From Phycisphaerae bacterium (GTDB lineage: Bacteria > Planctomycetota > Phycisphaerae > UBA1845), in NCBI GenBank assembly GCA_029260155.1, contig JAJDDU010000181.1, positions 1-6,827 of the forward strand: DNA of 6,827 bases, written 5' to 3'. Shown in pieces: positions 5,359 through 6,827 of this stretch. The position numbers and the translations under genes are program-made. How positions within the stretch are numbered: position 1 is the stretch's first letter; each line of letters opens with the position of its first letter. The notes under the pieces were generated by a model. It was not told where the DNA came from. It ran no database searches and saw nothing but the letters and a program-made list of their open reading frames with translations.

Positions 5359-6827
5359 ATGGTGCTGGGGCTGCGGTCGGTGGCAACGTGTGCCTGCGCC
5401 GCTCTTCTGTTCGACGCTTCACTTGTCTTCGCGGCGAATCCGACGCCTCCGCAGTTTACGGATGTATCCGGCGAATCCGGTCTCCGCTTCCGACAGAACT
5501 ACGGAGCCAAGAAGCTGGGAAACGTACTGATGACCACTGGGAGCGGCTGCGCCCTGTTCGATTACGACAACGACGGGTGGCTGGATGCCTTCATGGTCAA
5601 CGGCACCTACCTCGACAAACAGGGCGACCTGCTACCCGGCAAAGCCACACACCATGCTCTTTTTCACAATCGCAAAGACGGGACGTTCGCGAAGGTGACC
5701 AAAGCGGCTGGACTCGGCGCGCCGTCCTACGGCCAAGGTGTGACGTGCGGGGACTTCGACGGGGACGGTAACACCGACCTGTATCTCACGAATTACGGTT
5801 CGAATCAACTGTACCGCAATCGCGGGGACGGGACCTTTGAGGACGTGACGGCGTCTTCGGGCACGGGCGATTCGCGATGGGGCACTGGGGCTGTCTTCTT
5901 CGACTACGATGCTGACGGCGACCTTGATCTGTTTGTGGTCAACTACGTCAAGTTCCGCCCTGATATGTTGAGTGTTCATTCTTCTGCGCTGTCTAAGCGG
6001 CAGGGTTATGTGTCGTTTCCCGGCCCCCGCGACTACGAGCCCGAGACCGACATCCTCTATCGAAACAACGGTGACGGTACGTTTACTGACGTAACTGAAG
6101 AGGCCGGCATTGTCTCGGGGGGCAAGGGCCTAAATGCCGTCGCGGCAGACTTCGATACCGACGGCGACCAGGATCTTTTTGTCGCCAATGATGTCTCGCC
6201 CAACGCTTTCTATCGTAACGAAGGGGGCCGATTCACGGAGATCGCACTGGAGGCCGGCTGCGCCTACGATCCGGAGGGTGTGGAGACCGCGGCCATGGGC
6301 GTCGACGTTGCCGATGTAGATGAAGACGGCCAGCAAGATCTCTACGTTACGAACATGGTCTTTGAGTTCAACAACCTGTACCGCAACATGGGCGGGCTGT
6401 TCTTCGAAGACGCGACCAAGGCCATGCGTCTTGACAATGACAACTACCGCCACGTCAGCTGGGCCACGCGCTTCGTGGATTTCAACCACGACGGCCAGTT
6501 GGACTGCTTCGTGGGCAACGGGCACGTCAATGATTTCGTGGAGGGATTCTCGCAGAGCATGACGTACGCCCAGCAGAATCAGATATTCATGGGCATCGGC
6601 CGGGGGCTGTTCGAGAACGTCGCGGATCACTGCGGCGCGTGTTTTCGGCGTAAGCGCGTCACGCGCGGGGGCGCCTTTGGAGACTACGACAACGACGGCG
6701 ACATCGACATACTCTTGATCAATTCGGGCGGACGCGGAGCACTGTTGCGCAACGATACGCCGTCCAACGACCGCTGGGTAAAAGTCCGTCTCAAGGGCGA
6801 ATCTCCCAATACACATGGTATCGGCGC
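5359..6827 (+). CDS. Exported CRTAC1-type FG-GAP/VCBS repeat protein with ASPIC/UnbV domain (cut by right edge)
   Basis: The frame is open to the window end: 489 codons and no stop. A signal peptide (Arg6, then a hydrophobic stretch ending LVFAA near residue 26) precedes FTDVSGESGL. Seven DxDxDG-type calcium-loop repeats follow at residues 68, 132, 182, 264, 319, 374 and 442, most continuing into L-D-L-F-V-x-N and L-Y-R-N with G-D-G-T-F-x-D-V-T between, as in FG-GAP/VCBS beta-propellers. The sixth loop is DFNHDG. At the end, RWVKVRLKGESPNTHGIG (from 472) begins the ASPIC/UnbV domain. Such proteins are abundant in Planctomycetota and act outside the cytoplasm, with adhesion or extracellular binding roles proposed but not established. 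A CGAC motif lies at 425-428. An in-frame ATG at 5317, with GGAG nine bases upstream, would add 14 residues and overlap the barrel gene by 38 bases; the ATG at 5359 has no clear ribosome binding site, so the start is uncertain. Confidence 0.88.
   Translation, partial: MVLGLRSVATCACAALLFDASLVFAANPTPPQFTDVSGESGLRFRQNYGAKKLGNVLMTTGSGCALFDYDNDGWLDAFMVNGTYLDKQGDLLPGKATHHALFHNRKDGTFAKVTKAAGLGAPSYGQGVTCGDFDGDGNTDLYLTNYGSNQLYRNRGDGTFEDVTASSGTGDSRWGTGAVFFDYDADGDLDLFVVNYVKFRPDMLSVHSSALSKRQGYVSFPGPRDYEPETDILYRNNGDGTFTDVTEEAGIVSGGKGLNAVAADFDTDGDQDLFVANDVSPNAFYRNEGGRFTEIALEAGCAYDPEGVETAAMGVDVADVDEDGQQDLYVTNMVFEFNNLYRNMGGLFFEDATKAMRLDNDNYRHVSWATRFVDFNHDGQLDCFVGNGHVNDFVEGFSQSMTYAQQNQIFMGIGRGLFENVADHCGACFRRKRVTRGGAFGDYDNDGDIDILLINSGGRGALLRNDTPSNDRWVKVRLKGESPNTHGIG
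5560..6699 (+). repeat. Seven-fold DxDxDG calcium-loop repeat array within the FG-GAP gene
   Basis: Loops begin at 5560 (DYDNDG), 5752 (DFDGDG), 5902 (DYDADG), 6148 (DFDTDG), 6313 (DVDEDG), 6478 (DFNHDG) and 6682 (DYDNDG). The spacings are 64, 50, 82, 55, 55 and 68 codons. Seven copies would suit a seven-bladed propeller with one calcium site per blade. The copies are diverged at DNA level, so this is an old protein repeat, not a recent tandem duplication. Confidence 0.85.

Noticed and set aside
6130..6816. Minus-strand open frame of 228 codons opposite the FG-GAP repeats
   Set aside because: The repeated Asp and Gly codons of the calcium loops read as Val- and Ile-rich codons on the other strand, which keeps the frame open by composition. 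The plus strand carries the conserved motifs.

Overview
This 6.8 kb window comes from a GC-rich bacterial chromosome. A likely source is a planctomycete or a relative: it carries an exported CRTAC1-type FG-GAP/ASPIC protein, an atypical receiver-like domain ending in a P-R-S-x-F segment, a MEMO1-family protein and a GT-C-type membrane protein. This assignment rests on family impressions, not on a search. All genes look intact except the two cut by the window edges. I see no mobile element, CRISPR array or phage gene.

Layout, left to right. (1) The first 150 bases are the N-terminus of an ABC-transporter ATPase on the minus strand, read off the left edge; an exact TATAAT lies just upstream. 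(2) Reading the other way, a 122-residue receiver-like protein (289-657) and a MEMO1/AmmeMemoRadiSam-B protein (678-1550) form a tight pair, 20 bases apart, each with a Shine-Dalgarno sequence. (3) A plus-strand tRNA-Leu(UAA) follows at 1651-1733. (4) A 625-residue multi-pass membrane protein of the GT-C glycosyltransferase type lies on the minus strand (1768-3645). (5) A second leucine tRNA, tRNA-Leu(GAG), lies on the minus strand at 3743-3826 behind a well-formed promoter. The two tRNA genes point towards each other and enclose the membrane-protein gene. (6) On the plus strand, a lipobox-bearing, acidic, predicted outer-membrane beta-barrel protein (4044-5354) is followed at once by an exported seven-repeat FG-GAP/VCBS protein (5359 to the right edge) that enters an ASPIC/UnbV domain as the window ends.

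How the genes may work together. The window is a run of small independent units. The receiver-like/MEMO pair is probably one transcript. The barrel and FG-GAP genes are adjacent or overlapping, both products are exported, and they probably share the promoter near 3969-3997; an envelope or cell-surface role is the most natural reading. The two leucine tRNAs cover different codons (UUA/UUG versus CUC/CUU) and are housekeeping genes. The most unusual points are the inverted tRNA-Leu pair around a single gene, the acidic lipidated barrel coupled to a calcium-loop propeller, and the receiver-like domain next to MEMO.
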